From Roseibium alexandrii DFL-11 (GTDB lineage: Bacteria > Pseudomonadota > Alphaproteobacteria > Rhizobiales > Stappiaceae): a stretch of DNA of 64,000 nucleotides. The notes beneath the pieces are model-generated. The model worked only from the letters and a program-made list of their open reading frames with translations. It did not search any database and was not told where the DNA came from. The DNA lies in the NCBI RefSeq assembly GCF_000158095.2, contig NZ_CM011002.1, forward strand, positions 4,196,703 to 4,260,702. Direction: 5' to 3'. The position numbers and the translations under genes were made by a program. Within the stretch, counting starts at the first letter, position 1. Every line of letters starts with the position of its first letter. Shown piece after piece: positions 35,883 through 44,583 of this stretch.

Positions 35883-37115
35883 ATGATCTTCGGGCGTTTC
35901 TCGTCTTCAGCGGAAAACCGGCAGGCGGACCATCAACGCATGTATAAACGTGCGTGCACCCGTGTTGCAGCCGTTCTTTTGGCCGGCGTGTTGGTCGGAT
36001 GCCAGGCCGATGACTTCGCCTCTGGTCCCAACAAGCACAAAGCTCCTGTGAGCGCGTCCATCAAGCGCAAGATGGCCGATCTCAACATGCCTTCCACATC
36101 ACCGATCATGATCCGGATTTTCAAGGAAGAATCCGAACTGGAGGTCTGGAAGCAGACGCGGACGGGCAAATTCAAGCTCCTGGAAGAGTTCGAGATCTGC
36201 AAATGGTCTGGTAAACTTGGACCAAAATTCAAGGAAGGCGACCGTCAGGCTCCGGAAGGTTTTTATGAGGTGACGCCGGCCTTGATGAATCCTAACTCCA
36301 GTTACCATCTGGCGTTCAATCTCGGGTTCCCCAATCGCTATGACCAGGCCCATGGGCGCACTGGCTCGCATCTGATGGTTCACGGTGCATGTTCTTCGCG
36401 CGGCTGTTATGCCATGACCGATGAACAGGTGCAGGATATCTACGCGCTGGCTCGCGACAGCTTCAAGGGCGGGGCACGGTCTTTCCAGGTGCAGGCCTTC
36501 CCGTTCCGGATGACGCCCGAAAATCTGGCAAAGCATTACGACAGTCAGCACCTGGCATTCTGGAAGATGCTCAAGACCGGATATGATCATTTCGAGGTGA
36601 CCAATACGCCTCCGGCGATTTCAGTCTGCGAAAAGAAATACGTCTTTGACGCGACGCCCTTGGTCGATGGGGTGCCGTTCCGTGCCAGTGCGAAATGTCC
36701 GGCTTATGAAGTCAGCCCGCGCATTGCCATGGCGGTTGCGGCCAAGCAGAACCGTGACAGCGAGAAATTTGAAACCATCGTGGCCCGGCTTGATGCCCGC
36801 GAAGAGCGCAAGCAGCGGTGGGAGGACCGGCAAAGCCAGATTGCCGAGGTCCTGAGCTTCGGCGACGAGGGTACGGAAGACCCCGTCGCAGCCGCATCAG
36901 AAGCTGCAGCGGCAGAGACACCGCCAACGGCCGTCTCAAATGCCGAATCTCCGGCAGAAAATCAACCGGTGGAAGCCGCCTTTGCGGCGAACAATGAAAG
37001 CCGGTCGAGCTCCACAGCCAATTTCTTCAAGCGCTGGGTGCCGTTCGGACCGAAGGCTGCAGAAGCTGGGGTCGGTCCAATCGCAACCGACGTGGTGCCG
37101 GCTCAAAAACCTTAA
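35883..37115 (+). CDS. L,D-transpeptidase (YkuD) lipoprotein
   Basis: 410 residues. A lipobox LLAGVLVGC puts an acylated cysteine at about residue 40, so it is likely anchored in a membrane facing the periplasm. A YkuD domain (about 75-200) has the catalytic pair in MVHGACSSRGCYAM (His167, Cys175), which forms 3-3 or Lpp-type crosslinks in peptidoglycan. The C-terminal third is low-complexity, rich in Ala, Glu and Pro. An ATG at 35940 would give a shorter and more typical lipoprotein signal; the first ATG has a GGGACAGG ribosome site. Either is possible. Confidence 0.85.
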   Translation: MIFGRFSSSAENRQADHQRMYKRACTRVAAVLLAGVLVGCQADDFASGPNKHKAPVSASIKRKMADLNMPSTSPIMIRIFKEESELEVWKQTRTGKFKLLEEFEICKWSGKLGPKFKEGDRQAPEGFYEVTPALMNPNSSYHLAFNLGFPNRYDQAHGRTGSHLMVHGACSSRGCYAMTDEQVQDIYALARDSFKGGARSFQVQAFPFRMTPENLAKHYDSQHLAFWKMLKTGYDHFEVTNTPPAISVCEKKYVFDATPLVDGVPFRASAKCPAYEVSPRIAMAVAAKQNRDSEKFETIVARLDAREERKQRWEDRQSQIAEVLSFGDEGTEDPVAAASEAAAAETPPTAVSNAESPAENQPVEAAFAANNESRSSSTANFFKRWVPFGPKAAEAGVGPIATDVVPAQKP

Positions 37116-37124
37116 AATCCGCTT

Positions 37125-37730
37125 CTATTTAGCGAGCTTTGGTAGCCCGGTAGAAACACTCTCCTGGATGACGGCCGGATCATAGGCCTTGCGGTCAAAG
37201 ACCTCGCGCACCATCGGCTCGAAGGTTTCCAGCGTTTCGCTTTTGTAGTCCGGATCGAAGGACGCCTGATCCCAACGCTCGCAGAAATCCGCGCACGCTT
37301 GAAAGTGCGGATGGTCCTTGAACCGGTCGCGGGCGTTTTCATCCCAGTTGTAGTGCTTTGCGTAGTAAAGCATCTGGAAGATGCCGTGATGTTCAACCAC
37401 CCAGGCAACCTCGTCGCGCACGAACGGGCGGATGACTTCGGCGGAAAACCGGTCGTGGTTCTGCGGTGCCAAGCCATCACCGATATCATGCAAGAGCGCG
37501 CCGACTACCCAGTCGATGTCGGCACCTTCCCGGAGCGCACGGGTTGCCGACTGAAGGCCGTGCTCCATCCGGGTGATCTTGTAACCGGTCATGGTGTCCT
37601 CGCCCTGCCGTTTCAGCTCGGCGAGTATCCTGTCTGCGGTTGCAACATGAAACGGCTTTTCGGCCTCTGCCAGAAGATCGTAATCCTCCTTGGTGCCGTC
37701 CTTCATCTGTGTGAAAGAGACCGTTTTCAT
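37125..37730 (-). CDS. HD-domain protein (phosphohydrolase or HD-type oxygenase)
   Basis: 201 residues. The HD pattern is present: first His in MEHGLQSATRALREG (His57), HD pair in ALLHDIGD (His81-Asp82), HH in VVEHHGIFQM, and a later Asp in WDQASFDP. The EHxLQxA motif and the compact size recall the PhnZ/TmpB-like mixed-valent diiron oxygenases as well as plain HD hydrolases. No phosphonate genes are near. I cannot decide between the two, so the function is open. It is convergent with the transpeptidase gene. Confidence 0.72.
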   Translation of the reverse strand: MKTVSFTQMKDGTKEDYDLLAEAEKPFHVATADRILAELKRQGEDTMTGYKITRMEHGLQSATRALREGADIDWVVGALLHDIGDGLAPQNHDRFSAEVIRPFVRDEVAWVVEHHGIFQMLYYAKHYNWDENARDRFKDHPHFQACADFCERWDQASFDPDYKSETLETFEPMVREVFDRKAYDPAVIQESVSTGLPKLAK

Positions 37731-37795
37731 CAGCTTGCCTCCGGTTGGTATTTGAACCGGAACGCTCGCCGATTTGGCTTGGAAAGTCTATCCCG

Positions 37796-38848
37796 TTATT
37801 TCGGCATTAATGCCCAGTAGTCGAAGTCGAGAATGACGCCATCTTCGTACTTGCCGTCGGCATCCTTCAGTGGGAAATCGGCACAGGCGCGGTTTTTCGT
37901 GGCGACGAGCCGCAGCCGCAGGGCCGCAACGTCCGACCGGCCATCGATCTCTGCCTTTTCCAGAACTTCCGACCAGGCATAGACAGTGTCGCCGGCAAAG
38001 AGCGGGGCCACATGGCGGCCGCCGTTGATCCCGGCGACATGGAAGGCATTGGCAAGACCGTTGAAGGACAAGGCTCTTGCGAGCGAAATCACGTGCCCAC
38101 CATAGATCAGGCGTTTGCCAAACCGGCTTTCGGATTCCGTATGCAGGTTAAAATGCACCTTGGCAGTATTCTGGTAGAGCCGGGTCGCCATCTGGTGCTC
38201 GGCCTCTTCCACAGTCATTCCGTCGACGTGGTCGATTTTTTCGCCGGTTTCGTAGTCGGCCCAGCGGAAAGGCGAGCCGGAAAGGTCATTTTCCCAGTGT
38301 ACGGTATCAAGCAGCGGGACGGCGTTGCCGAGCGCCTGCGGGTCGATGGCAGCGGGCAGATCCGGCACAACAGCATCGGGCGGCGGGCTGGTCACATCGC
38401 GCTTCTTCACCATGACCCAACGCACATAATCCAGCACTTCCGTGCCGTCGTCCGAATAGCCGGTGGAGCGCACGTAAACGACGCCGGTTTTGCCGTTGGA
38501 GTTTTCCTTCTTGCCGATCACTTCCGAGACGGTCGACAGCGTGTCGCCTGGATAAACCGGCGCAAGAAACCGGCCACCGGCATAGCCGAGATTGGCAACG
38601 GCATTCAGAGAGATGTCCGGCACGGTCTTGCCGAAGACCATGTGAAACGTCAGGAGGTCGTCCACCGGAGCGTGGGCATAACCGAGCGCACGGGCGAAAG
38701 CGTCGGAGGACTGGACCGCGAAACGGGAGCCGTAAAGCGCGGTGTACAGCGCCTGGTCGCCGGAGGTGATTGTCCGCGGCGTGGCGTGTTTGATCACCTG
38801 ACCGATTTGAAAGTCCTCGAAAAAATTACCCGCGTTCGTCTTGCTCAC
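37796..38848 (-). CDS. mch: mesaconyl-CoA hydratase (beta-methylmalyl-CoA dehydratase), MaoC family
   Basis: 350 residues with two MaoC hot-dog halves. The first has GNFFEDFQIGQVIKHATPRT, the ITSGDQALYTALYGSRFA hydratase motif and GKTVPDISLNAVANLGYAGG; the second has RLIYGGHVISLARALSFNGL. It interconverts mesaconyl-CoA and beta-methylmalyl-CoA in the ethylmalonyl-CoA pathway of acetate assimilation. A GTG start at 38848 has GGGAGG five bases upstream; the ORF's longer leader is not family-like. Other genes of the pathway (ccr, ecm, mcd, mcl) are not here. Confidence 0.88.
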   Translation of the reverse strand: MSKTNAGNFFEDFQIGQVIKHATPRTITSGDQALYTALYGSRFAVQSSDAFARALGYAHAPVDDLLTFHMVFGKTVPDISLNAVANLGYAGGRFLAPVYPGDTLSTVSEVIGKKENSNGKTGVVYVRSTGYSDDGTEVLDYVRWVMVKKRDVTSPPPDAVVPDLPAAIDPQALGNAVPLLDTVHWENDLSGSPFRWADYETGEKIDHVDGMTVEEAEHQMATRLYQNTAKVHFNLHTESESRFGKRLIYGGHVISLARALSFNGLANAFHVAGINGGRHVAPLFAGDTVYAWSEVLEKAEIDGRSDVAALRLRLVATKNRACADFPLKDADGKYEDGVILDFDYWALMPK

Positions 38849-38952
38849 CCGTGCCTCCCGTGAAATTTGCGTTGGCCGGATTAAACCTGTTTGCGCCGCA
38901 CAAGAAAAGGCCCCCAAAAGGCGAAAGGGCGCCGGGTGTCAGGAACTCGGCA

Positions 38953-39942
38953 TCAGATGTTGGCAGCTCGGGCTTTGCGAACCTGTCCGGGCGGAATGTG
39001 AAACACCCGTTTGAAGGCCCGGTTAAAGGCCGGTTCGGACTGATAGCCGAGACTTGCTGAGATGGCGGCGATGGGCTGACTCGTCTCCAGGAGCCGTGCA
39101 CGGGCAAGATGCATCCGCCAGAAGGTCAGGTATTCAATTGCCGGCATCCCGACGAGTTCTGTGAAACGGGCTGAGAAGGCCGAGCGCGACATGCCGGCGA
39201 CGTCGGCCAGGGTTTCCAGCGTCCAGCTGTCGGCCGGAGCCCTGTGGATTGCCAGCACGGCCCGGCCGATTTGCGGATCGCGGGCGGCTTTCAGCCAACC
39301 CCTGTTGGCCTCTGGTGCCGTATTGATCCAGCGGCGGATCGCCTCGATCACCACAACATCGGCAAGCCGGGTGATTACGGTCTCACCACCCGGCCGCAGT
39401 TCCCGCGCTTCCCTCGCGATGAATTGCAGTGTGCCCTGCAACCAGCTACCGGCATCTTCAGTCCAGGTGTCGATCTTTAAGACTTCAGGCAGGAGCTGCA
39501 TCAACAGCCCGCTGGCAGCATGATCTAGGCGGACGATGCCGTACATGATGCTGGTTTCCTCACCGCCGCCGCCAAATTCCAGCGTTTCATAGAGCTCCGT
39601 GACCTTCCGGATCGGCAACTCATCAAGTGTCAAAAGTGGGGCTTTCAGATCGCTTCTGAAGTTGAGTTCCTGCCCCTTGGTCATCAGCACCAGGTTGCCC
39701 TTTTCCACCTGAAACGGCTCGCCGCCACCGACCGTCATCCAGCAGCGCCCGCCTATGATCACGGCGAAACTCATCACATTGTCAAAGCCCGGGATCGCGA
39801 CTCCCCAGGGCGCGGTGAGCCGGGACTGGCAATAAAACGTGCCGGTGAGTTTGAGAAGGTGCAGGATTTCTCCGAGGGGATCACCGAGCGGTTGTGCGAT
39901 CGCGTTCGGGTCCGGCACATGCTGGTTGGCAGTCATCATCAT
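38953..39942 (-). CDS. AraC-family regulator with cupin sensor
   Basis: About 329 residues. An N-terminal cupin-like AraC_binding_6 domain (about 20-200: AVIIGGRCWMTVGGGEPFQ) is followed by a two-HTH AraC domain, with LETLADVAGMSRSAFSARF and the second helix around ISASLGYQSEPAFNRAFKR. It is divergent from the NmrA-DUF4345 operon, so it probably regulates that operon in response to a small organic ligand. The ATG at 39942 is one of several clustered starts. Confidence 0.88.
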   Translation of the reverse strand: MMMTANQHVPDPNAIAQPLGDPLGEILHLLKLTGTFYCQSRLTAPWGVAIPGFDNVMSFAVIIGGRCWMTVGGGEPFQVEKGNLVLMTKGQELNFRSDLKAPLLTLDELPIRKVTELYETLEFGGGGEETSIMYGIVRLDHAASGLLMQLLPEVLKIDTWTEDAGSWLQGTLQFIAREARELRPGGETVITRLADVVVIEAIRRWINTAPEANRGWLKAARDPQIGRAVLAIHRAPADSWTLETLADVAGMSRSAFSARFTELVGMPAIEYLTFWRMHLARARLLETSQPIAAISASLGYQSEPAFNRAFKRVFHIPPGQVRKARAANI

Positions 39943-40082
39943 GAGCAAGACTGTGACATAAAATTTTCTGTCCGTCCATATTATCTGGACGATCGGATAA
40001 GAAGTTTAGACGTTCAAGAATTGTTCGTCTGCCTGAAATCCATATCTTCGGGTTATCGAAACAGTTGATCCGGAGACGACCC

Positions 40083-40910
40083 ATGCAAAACAAGACCATT
40101 CTCGTAATCGGCGCGACCGGCAAGACCGGCTCCCGCATCGCCAAATCGCTGGAAGACAAAGGCATTTCCATCCGCCGCGGATCGCGCAGCGCGCCGGTGC
40201 CGTTTGATTGGGACCAGCCGCAAACCTGGGGTCCGGCGCTCGACGGCGTCTCTGCCGCATATGTTTCTTACTTTCCCGACATCGCGTTCCCTGGTGCTGT
40301 GGAGCATGTCGAGGCGTTCACCAAAATGGCGAAAGACGCCGGTGTCGAAAAACTGGTGCTTTTGACCGGGCGCGGCGAACATCATGCCGAGCGCGCTGAA
40401 AACATTGTCCGCAAGTCAGGTGTCGCGTTCACCATCGTGCGCGCAGCCTGGTTTGCGCAGAATTACTCGGAAGGCGCGCTTTTTGGTCCCGTCATGGCCG
40501 GTGTTTTGCCGATGCCGGGTGGCGAAGTCCGCGAACCGATCGTCGATGTCGACGATATTGCAGCGGTCGCTGTCGCAGCTCTGACCGAGGACGGACATGA
40601 CGGCGAACTCTATGAAGTGACCGGCCCGCGCCTGATGAGCTTTGCCGACATGGCGCAAGAGCTCTCCACAGCAATCGGGCGGCCGGTTCAGCATCTGCCG
40701 ATCTCTTTCGAAGAATTCCATGCAGAAGTTGCCCGCTCCAGTGGCGAGATGATCGCCGGTGTCATCACCGAGATCGCCCGCGAAACGCTGGATGGCCGCA
40801 ACGCCCACCTTACCGATGGGGTTCAGCGCGCCATTGGCCGCCCGCCGCGCGATTTTAAAGACTACGCCCGGGATGCCGCGCGCTCCGGCGCCTGGTCAGC
40901 AGCTGCCTGA
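40083..40910 (+). CDS. NmrA-family NAD(P)-binding protein
   Basis: 275 residues. A Rossmann fold begins ILVIGATGKTGSRIAKSLE (the GATGKTG nucleotide-binding loop), with YVSYFPDIAFPGAVEHVEAF, the VLLTGRGE strand and the VRAAWFAQNYSEGALFG region. NmrA-like proteins act as redox sensors or quinone/ketone reductases. GGAGACGA lies upstream of the ATG. Two genes are in the operon: it and DUF4345. The AraC gene is divergent with about 140 bases between. Confidence 0.85.
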   Translation: MQNKTILVIGATGKTGSRIAKSLEDKGISIRRGSRSAPVPFDWDQPQTWGPALDGVSAAYVSYFPDIAFPGAVEHVEAFTKMAKDAGVEKLVLLTGRGEHHAERAENIVRKSGVAFTIVRAAWFAQNYSEGALFGPVMAGVLPMPGGEVREPIVDVDDIAAVAVAALTEDGHDGELYEVTGPRLMSFADMAQELSTAIGRPVQHLPISFEEFHAEVARSSGEMIAGVITEIARETLDGRNAHLTDGVQRAIGRPPRDFKDYARDAARSGAWSAAA

Positions 40911-40935
40911 ATCTGAAGACAAAAGGAGATAGACC

Positions 40936-41361
40936 ATGACCACTCAATGGTTTGACAGAGCAATCCTTGGCGTTGCCGGTGTGACGGCGCTCGGCGTCGG
41001 CTTTGCGATCACCGTCGTGCCGGCAGGTTTTTACGCCGCCTATGACATTGCGCTCGGCAGCAATCCGAGCCTTTTGAATGAGCTGCGCGCACCGGGCGCC
41101 AGCCTGACAGCGCTTGGGGCTCTCATTCTGGCCGGAGCCTTCCTGTCCGGTGTGAGCCGGTTTTCCGCAGCGCTTGGTGCCACCGTGTTTCTTGCCTATG
41201 CGTTTGGCCGCTTTGTCAGCATGGGGTTGGACGGCGCGCCGCACAGCGGGCTGGTGACGGCGCTGGTGGTTGAGCTGGTGATTGGCGGGCTGTGCCTCTT
41301 GAGTGTGGTCCGGCAGACCAATGCAGTGCGTTTTTCTCCACTCAAGCAAAGGGCCGCCTGA
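40936..41361 (+). CDS. DUF4345 small membrane protein
   Basis: 141 residues with four hydrophobic segments. AAYDIALGSNPSLLNELRAPG and the ALGALILAGAFL helix match the DUF4345 family. Function unknown. It begins 26 bases after the NmrA gene with an AAAAGGAGAT ribosome site, so it is the second gene of that operon. A hairpin-rich non-coding stretch follows. Confidence 0.75.
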   Translation: MTTQWFDRAILGVAGVTALGVGFAITVVPAGFYAAYDIALGSNPSLLNELRAPGASLTALGALILAGAFLSGVSRFSAALGATVFLAYAFGRFVSMGLDGAPHSGLVTALVVELVIGGLCLLSVVRQTNAVRFSPLKQRAA

Positions 41362-41385
41362 CCGGCTACTTCTCCCGGGGCCTTG

Positions 41386-41407
41386 GTTCCGGCTCAAAGG
41401 CCGGGAC
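41386..41407. repeat. hairpin repeat unit, copy A
   Basis: GTTCCGGC, TCAAAG, GCCGGGAC: an 8-base pair stem with one G-T pair. It matches copy B at 41909 in 20 of 22 bases. Confidence 0.55.
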
Positions 41408-41908
41408 GGCACAAACAGACACGGCGCAAACAGACTGCGCCAGAACCAAAAGCGCCGCGAGGACCTCCTCCGGCGTTTTTGCTGTATCGCCTCCTGTCCA
41501 GCACAGGAGTGGCGGGGCGCGCCAGGCTTTGCCTTGCGCTACTTGTTCAAAATGTTTCTTCGGCAAAAGCTGTCACGCCCCGCCCGGGCTGTTTCTCATG
41601 GCAATGGTGGATCCGACTTGCGAACAGACGCTTGAGTGTTGCCACCCCCGCACCGCGCCCTCCGCAGCCGCACCGCTCCACCCGGGTCTACGGTCCCCGG
41701 GATCATTGACCACCGGACCTGCCAGGAAAGAACCGTTACCTCTTTCCCCCAGCCCCGCCCGGCCTGTTCCCTTCCAAGGGACGGTCCCCCGGAAAGCCTG
41801 TTGAACAGGCACGGGAGAAGTATACGGGCAGGGGTGAGGGGCGTGGATAAGATTTTTGGACTCGCCGGCATCGCATGTGCGCTTGGCCGTCCCGGACGTG
41901 AGTAGCCT

Positions 41909-41931
41909 GTCCCGGCTCAGAGGCCGGGACA
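41909..41931. repeat. hairpin repeat unit, copy B
   Basis: GTCCCGGC, TCAGAG, GCCGGGAC: a perfect 8-bp stem, extended by a flanking T-A pair (41908/41931). Related to copy A. Confidence 0.55.
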
Positions 41932-41972
41932 TCGCGGACAAAGAATAGTCTCAGCAAAAACCCACTGGCGTC

Positions 41973-41993
41973 ATCCCCGCCTCGTGCGGGGAT
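41973..41993. repeat. 8-bp inverted repeat of intergenic-element type
   Basis: ATCCCCGC and GCGGGGAT around CTCGT, perfect 8-bp arms. The layout GTCATCCCCGC...GCGGGGATCC is of a kind common between genes in proteobacterial genomes. Confidence 0.5.
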
Positions 41994-42011
41994 CCATACC
42001 GAGACGCTAAA

Positions 42012-42044
42012 AACAAAAAAAAACCCGGATCTTGCGACCCGGGC
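42012..42044 (-). terminator. terminator of typA
   Basis: On the minus strand CCCGG and CCGGG pair as the stem base around a GATCTTGCGAC-type loop, followed by a run of nine or more T residues. Confidence 0.7.
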
Positions 42045-42079
42045 TTTTCAAACTCATACCACTTAGTAAATCAGAAAAC

Positions 42080-43903
42080 TTAGGCGCTTTCTTTTTTCAT
42101 GGCGCGTTCGGCGCGCTTGCGCTCGTGCGGGTCGAGTTCGGCCTTGCGCAGGCGGATTGAATCCGGGGTCACTTCCACCAGCTCGTCGTCCGCGATGTAG
42201 GAGAGCGCGGCTTCCAGCGTCAGGCGGATCGGGGTGGTGAGCTTCACCGCGTCGTCCTTGCCGGCAGAGCGGATGTTGGTCAGCTGCTTGCCTTTCAGGA
42301 CGTTGACTTCCAGATCGTTGCCGCGGGTGTGTTCGCCGATGATCATGCCCGGATAAACCTTGGTGCCCGGATCGATCATCATCGGGCCGCGGTCTTCCAG
42401 GTTGAACAGAGCGTAGGCAACAGCTTCACCAGTGCCGTTGGACAGCAGAACGCCGGTATGGCGCCCCTGGATCGGGCCCTTGTATGGCTCGTAGCCGTGG
42501 AACAGGCGGTTGAAGATCGCGGAGCCGCGGGTATCCGACATCAGTTCGGCCTGGTAGCCGATGAGACCGCGGGTCGGGGCGTTGAACACTAGACGGGTGC
42601 GGCCACCGCCGGACGGCTTCATTTCCAGGAGGTCGGCCTTGCGTTCCTGCAGCTTCTGGACAACCGTCCCGGAGAATTCTTCATCAACATCGATGATGAC
42701 TTCTTCGATTGGCTCAAGGCGTTTGCCTTCGCTGTCATGCTGGAACACAACCTGCGGCCGGCCAACGCCAAGTTCAAAGCCTTCGCGGCGCATGTTTTCG
42801 ATCAGGATGGCAAGCAGAAGTTCACCGCGTCCGGAAACGGTGAACGCGTCCGGCTCGTCAGTTTCCTCGACTTTCAGGGCGACGTTGCCCTCAGCTTCCT
42901 TCATCAGGCGTTCGCGGATAACGCGGGACTGAACCTTGGAACCTTCGGTGCCGGCAAGCGGGCTGTCATTGACGCGGAAGGTCATGGAGAGCGTTGGCGG
43001 ATCGATCGGCTGAGCCTGCAACGCGTCGCTGACGTCTGGTGCACAAATGGTATCGGCCACGGTCGCCTTGGTCAGGCCGGCGATAGAGACGATGTCACCT
43101 GCTTCGCCTTGCTCGATCGGCTGACGCTCCAGACCACGGAAAGCAAGCACCTTGGACACGCGTCCGGTCTCGACCTGTTTGCCGTCGCGGCTGAGGGCCT
43201 TGATCGGCATATTGGGCGTGGCAGTGCCGGAGACGATGCGTCCGGTCAGGATGCGGCCGAGGAACGGATCGGACTGGATGGTGGTCGCCAAAAGCTTGAA
43301 TGAGCCGTCTTCCGACTGCGGTGGCGCGACCTTGTCCAGAACCATGTCGAACAGCGGATCCATGTTGTCCTGCGGCCCGTCCGGCTCCAGCGCCATCCAC
43401 TCCTGCTTGGCAGAGCCGTAAAGGACCGGGAAGTCGAGCTGGTCTTCGTTGGCATCAAGGGAGGCAAACAGGTCGAACACTTCGTCAAGAACTTCGTCGG
43501 CGCGCTGTTCCGGTTTGTCGATCTTGTTGATGGCAACGATCGGCTTAAGTCCGAGTTTCAATGCTTTGCCGAGCACGAACTTGGTCTGCGGCATCGGGCC
43601 TTCTGCAGCGTCCACCAGAAGGATTACGCCGTCGACCATGTGCAAGATGCGCTCCACCTCGCCGCCGAAGTCGGCGTGGCCTGGTGTGTCAACGATGTTG
43701 ATGCGGGTGTCTTTCCAGACCAGCGAGGTGACTTTCGCCAGGATGGTGATGCCGCGCTCGCGCTCGATGTCGTTGCTATCCATCATGCGTTCTTCGGTGC
43801 GCTGGTTGTCGCGGAACGCGCCGGATTGCTTCAGAAGGACGTCGATCAAAGTGGTTTTGCCATGGTCGACGTGCGCGATGATGGCAATGTTACGCAGTTT
43901 CAT
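42080..43903 (-). CDS. typA: translational GTPase TypA/BipA
   Basis: 607 residues. The GTPase domain has IAIIAHVDHGKTTL (G1), RGITI, DTPGHADFGGEVE and NKIDKPEQR; the EF-G-like domain III/V region follows with RTRLVFNAPTRGLIGYQ. It is a ribosome-associated GTPase for 50S assembly and stress or cold growth. The ATG at 43903 has GGAG seven bases upstream and gives the family length; seven extra codons are available upstream. It is divergent from the MarR gene. Confidence 0.95.
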   Translation of the reverse strand: MKLRNIAIIAHVDHGKTTLIDVLLKQSGAFRDNQRTEERMMDSNDIERERGITILAKVTSLVWKDTRINIVDTPGHADFGGEVERILHMVDGVILLVDAAEGPMPQTKFVLGKALKLGLKPIVAINKIDKPEQRADEVLDEVFDLFASLDANEDQLDFPVLYGSAKQEWMALEPDGPQDNMDPLFDMVLDKVAPPQSEDGSFKLLATTIQSDPFLGRILTGRIVSGTATPNMPIKALSRDGKQVETGRVSKVLAFRGLERQPIEQGEAGDIVSIAGLTKATVADTICAPDVSDALQAQPIDPPTLSMTFRVNDSPLAGTEGSKVQSRVIRERLMKEAEGNVALKVEETDEPDAFTVSGRGELLLAILIENMRREGFELGVGRPQVVFQHDSEGKRLEPIEEVIIDVDEEFSGTVVQKLQERKADLLEMKPSGGGRTRLVFNAPTRGLIGYQAELMSDTRGSAIFNRLFHGYEPYKGPIQGRHTGVLLSNGTGEAVAYALFNLEDRGPMMIDPGTKVYPGMIIGEHTRGNDLEVNVLKGKQLTNIRSAGKDDAVKLTTPIRLTLEAALSYIADDELVEVTPDSIRLRKAELDPHERKRAERAMKKESA

Positions 43904-44088
43904 GAGTTGGGCTCCAAAAGACATAGCGGGCCCAAATTGGAGCCCGCAGCATGTCTGGATTTGAATTTCCGTGATCGGCTGCAGTCCGTTTCTGCCGGGC
44001 CGAATTTGGCGCCTTTATACGCGCAGTCCGGCAATTGTGCAATGCAGTGGTAGTTCTGCGCATTGACAGAAATGAACCTCCGTCCTAA

Positions 44089-44109
44089 TTAGTAAGGTAA
44101 CCTTATTAA
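44089..44109. promoter_or_regulatory. palindromic operator before the MarR gene
   Basis: A 21-bp imperfect palindrome with TAAGGT and ACCTTA as perfect inner arms around one central base and TTA/TAA outer arms; three of 21 positions deviate from symmetry. It ends 12 bases before the MarR start, so it should block transcription when bound, probably by MarR itself. Confidence 0.75.
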
Positions 44110-44121
44110 TTTGAGCGGTTT

Positions 44122-44583
44122 ATGACACTACCACCACCCAATATCGGTGTGACCATGCTGATTGTCGACCTGGCGCGCATGCTTCGCCGTCAGTTCGAGG
44201 CAGCCCTTGCCGATGTCGAAACAGGACTGACCGTTGGCGAAGCCCGGACGTTGTTTTATGTCTGGCGGATGCCGGGCAATCGGCAGGCGGTCTTGGCTGA
44301 TGCCATGTATGTAGAGCCGATGACCCTGGTGGGGTATCTGGACTCGCTGGAAAAGTCCGGACTCATAAGGCGCCAGCCCGATCCGTCCGACAAACGCGCC
44401 AAACTGGTGCAGCTGACGGAAGACGCTGACCCGCTGCTGGAGCGCATAAGTGTTGCACTGGAGGGCGTTCGGGCGCGGGCGCTTGAAGGTGTGATGGGGG
44501 ACGACCGCAAGGTGCTGGAAACCCTTCTTCAAAATATGAAGGATAGCCTTTTGCTGCTTTCGCCGAATGGGAAGGGCAAATGA
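44122..44583 (+). CDS. MarR-family transcriptional regulator
   Basis: 153 residues with a winged helix-turn-helix: LTVGEARTLFYVW, MYVEPMTLVGYLDSLEKSGLI and the wing RRQPDPSDKRAKLVQLTED. It overlaps the MFS pump gene by four bases, so the two form a regulator-pump operon that should be induced by the pump's substrate. The palindromic operator lies just upstream. Confidence 0.9.
   Translation: MTLPPPNIGVTMLIVDLARMLRRQFEAALADVETGLTVGEARTLFYVWRMPGNRQAVLADAMYVEPMTLVGYLDSLEKSGLIRRQPDPSDKRAKLVQLTEDADPLLERISVALEGVRARALEGVMGDDRKVLETLLQNMKDSLLLLSPNGKGK

Larger units (their letters stand above)
41362..42011. other. hairpin-rich non-coding gap
   Basis: About 650 bases with no credible gene; the open frames are Pro/Arg-rich shadows on both strands. 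It holds at least four short inverted repeats: near-identical hairpins at 41386-41407 and 41909-41931, GCCTGTT / AACAGGC at 41796-41810, and ATCCCCGC / GCGGGGAT at 41973-41993. CAAACAGAC occurs twice about 17 bases apart around 41420-41435. These look like intergenic repeat units. Confidence 0.6.

Noticed and set aside
41383..41905. Several 60-170 codon frames in the hairpin-rich gap
   Set aside because: They overlap on both strands, are rich in Pro, Arg and Gly, and lack ribosome sites or family motifs.
41362..42011. CRISPR array in the repeat-rich gap
   Set aside because: The repeats are few, irregularly spaced and palindromic; there are no regular spacers or cas genes.
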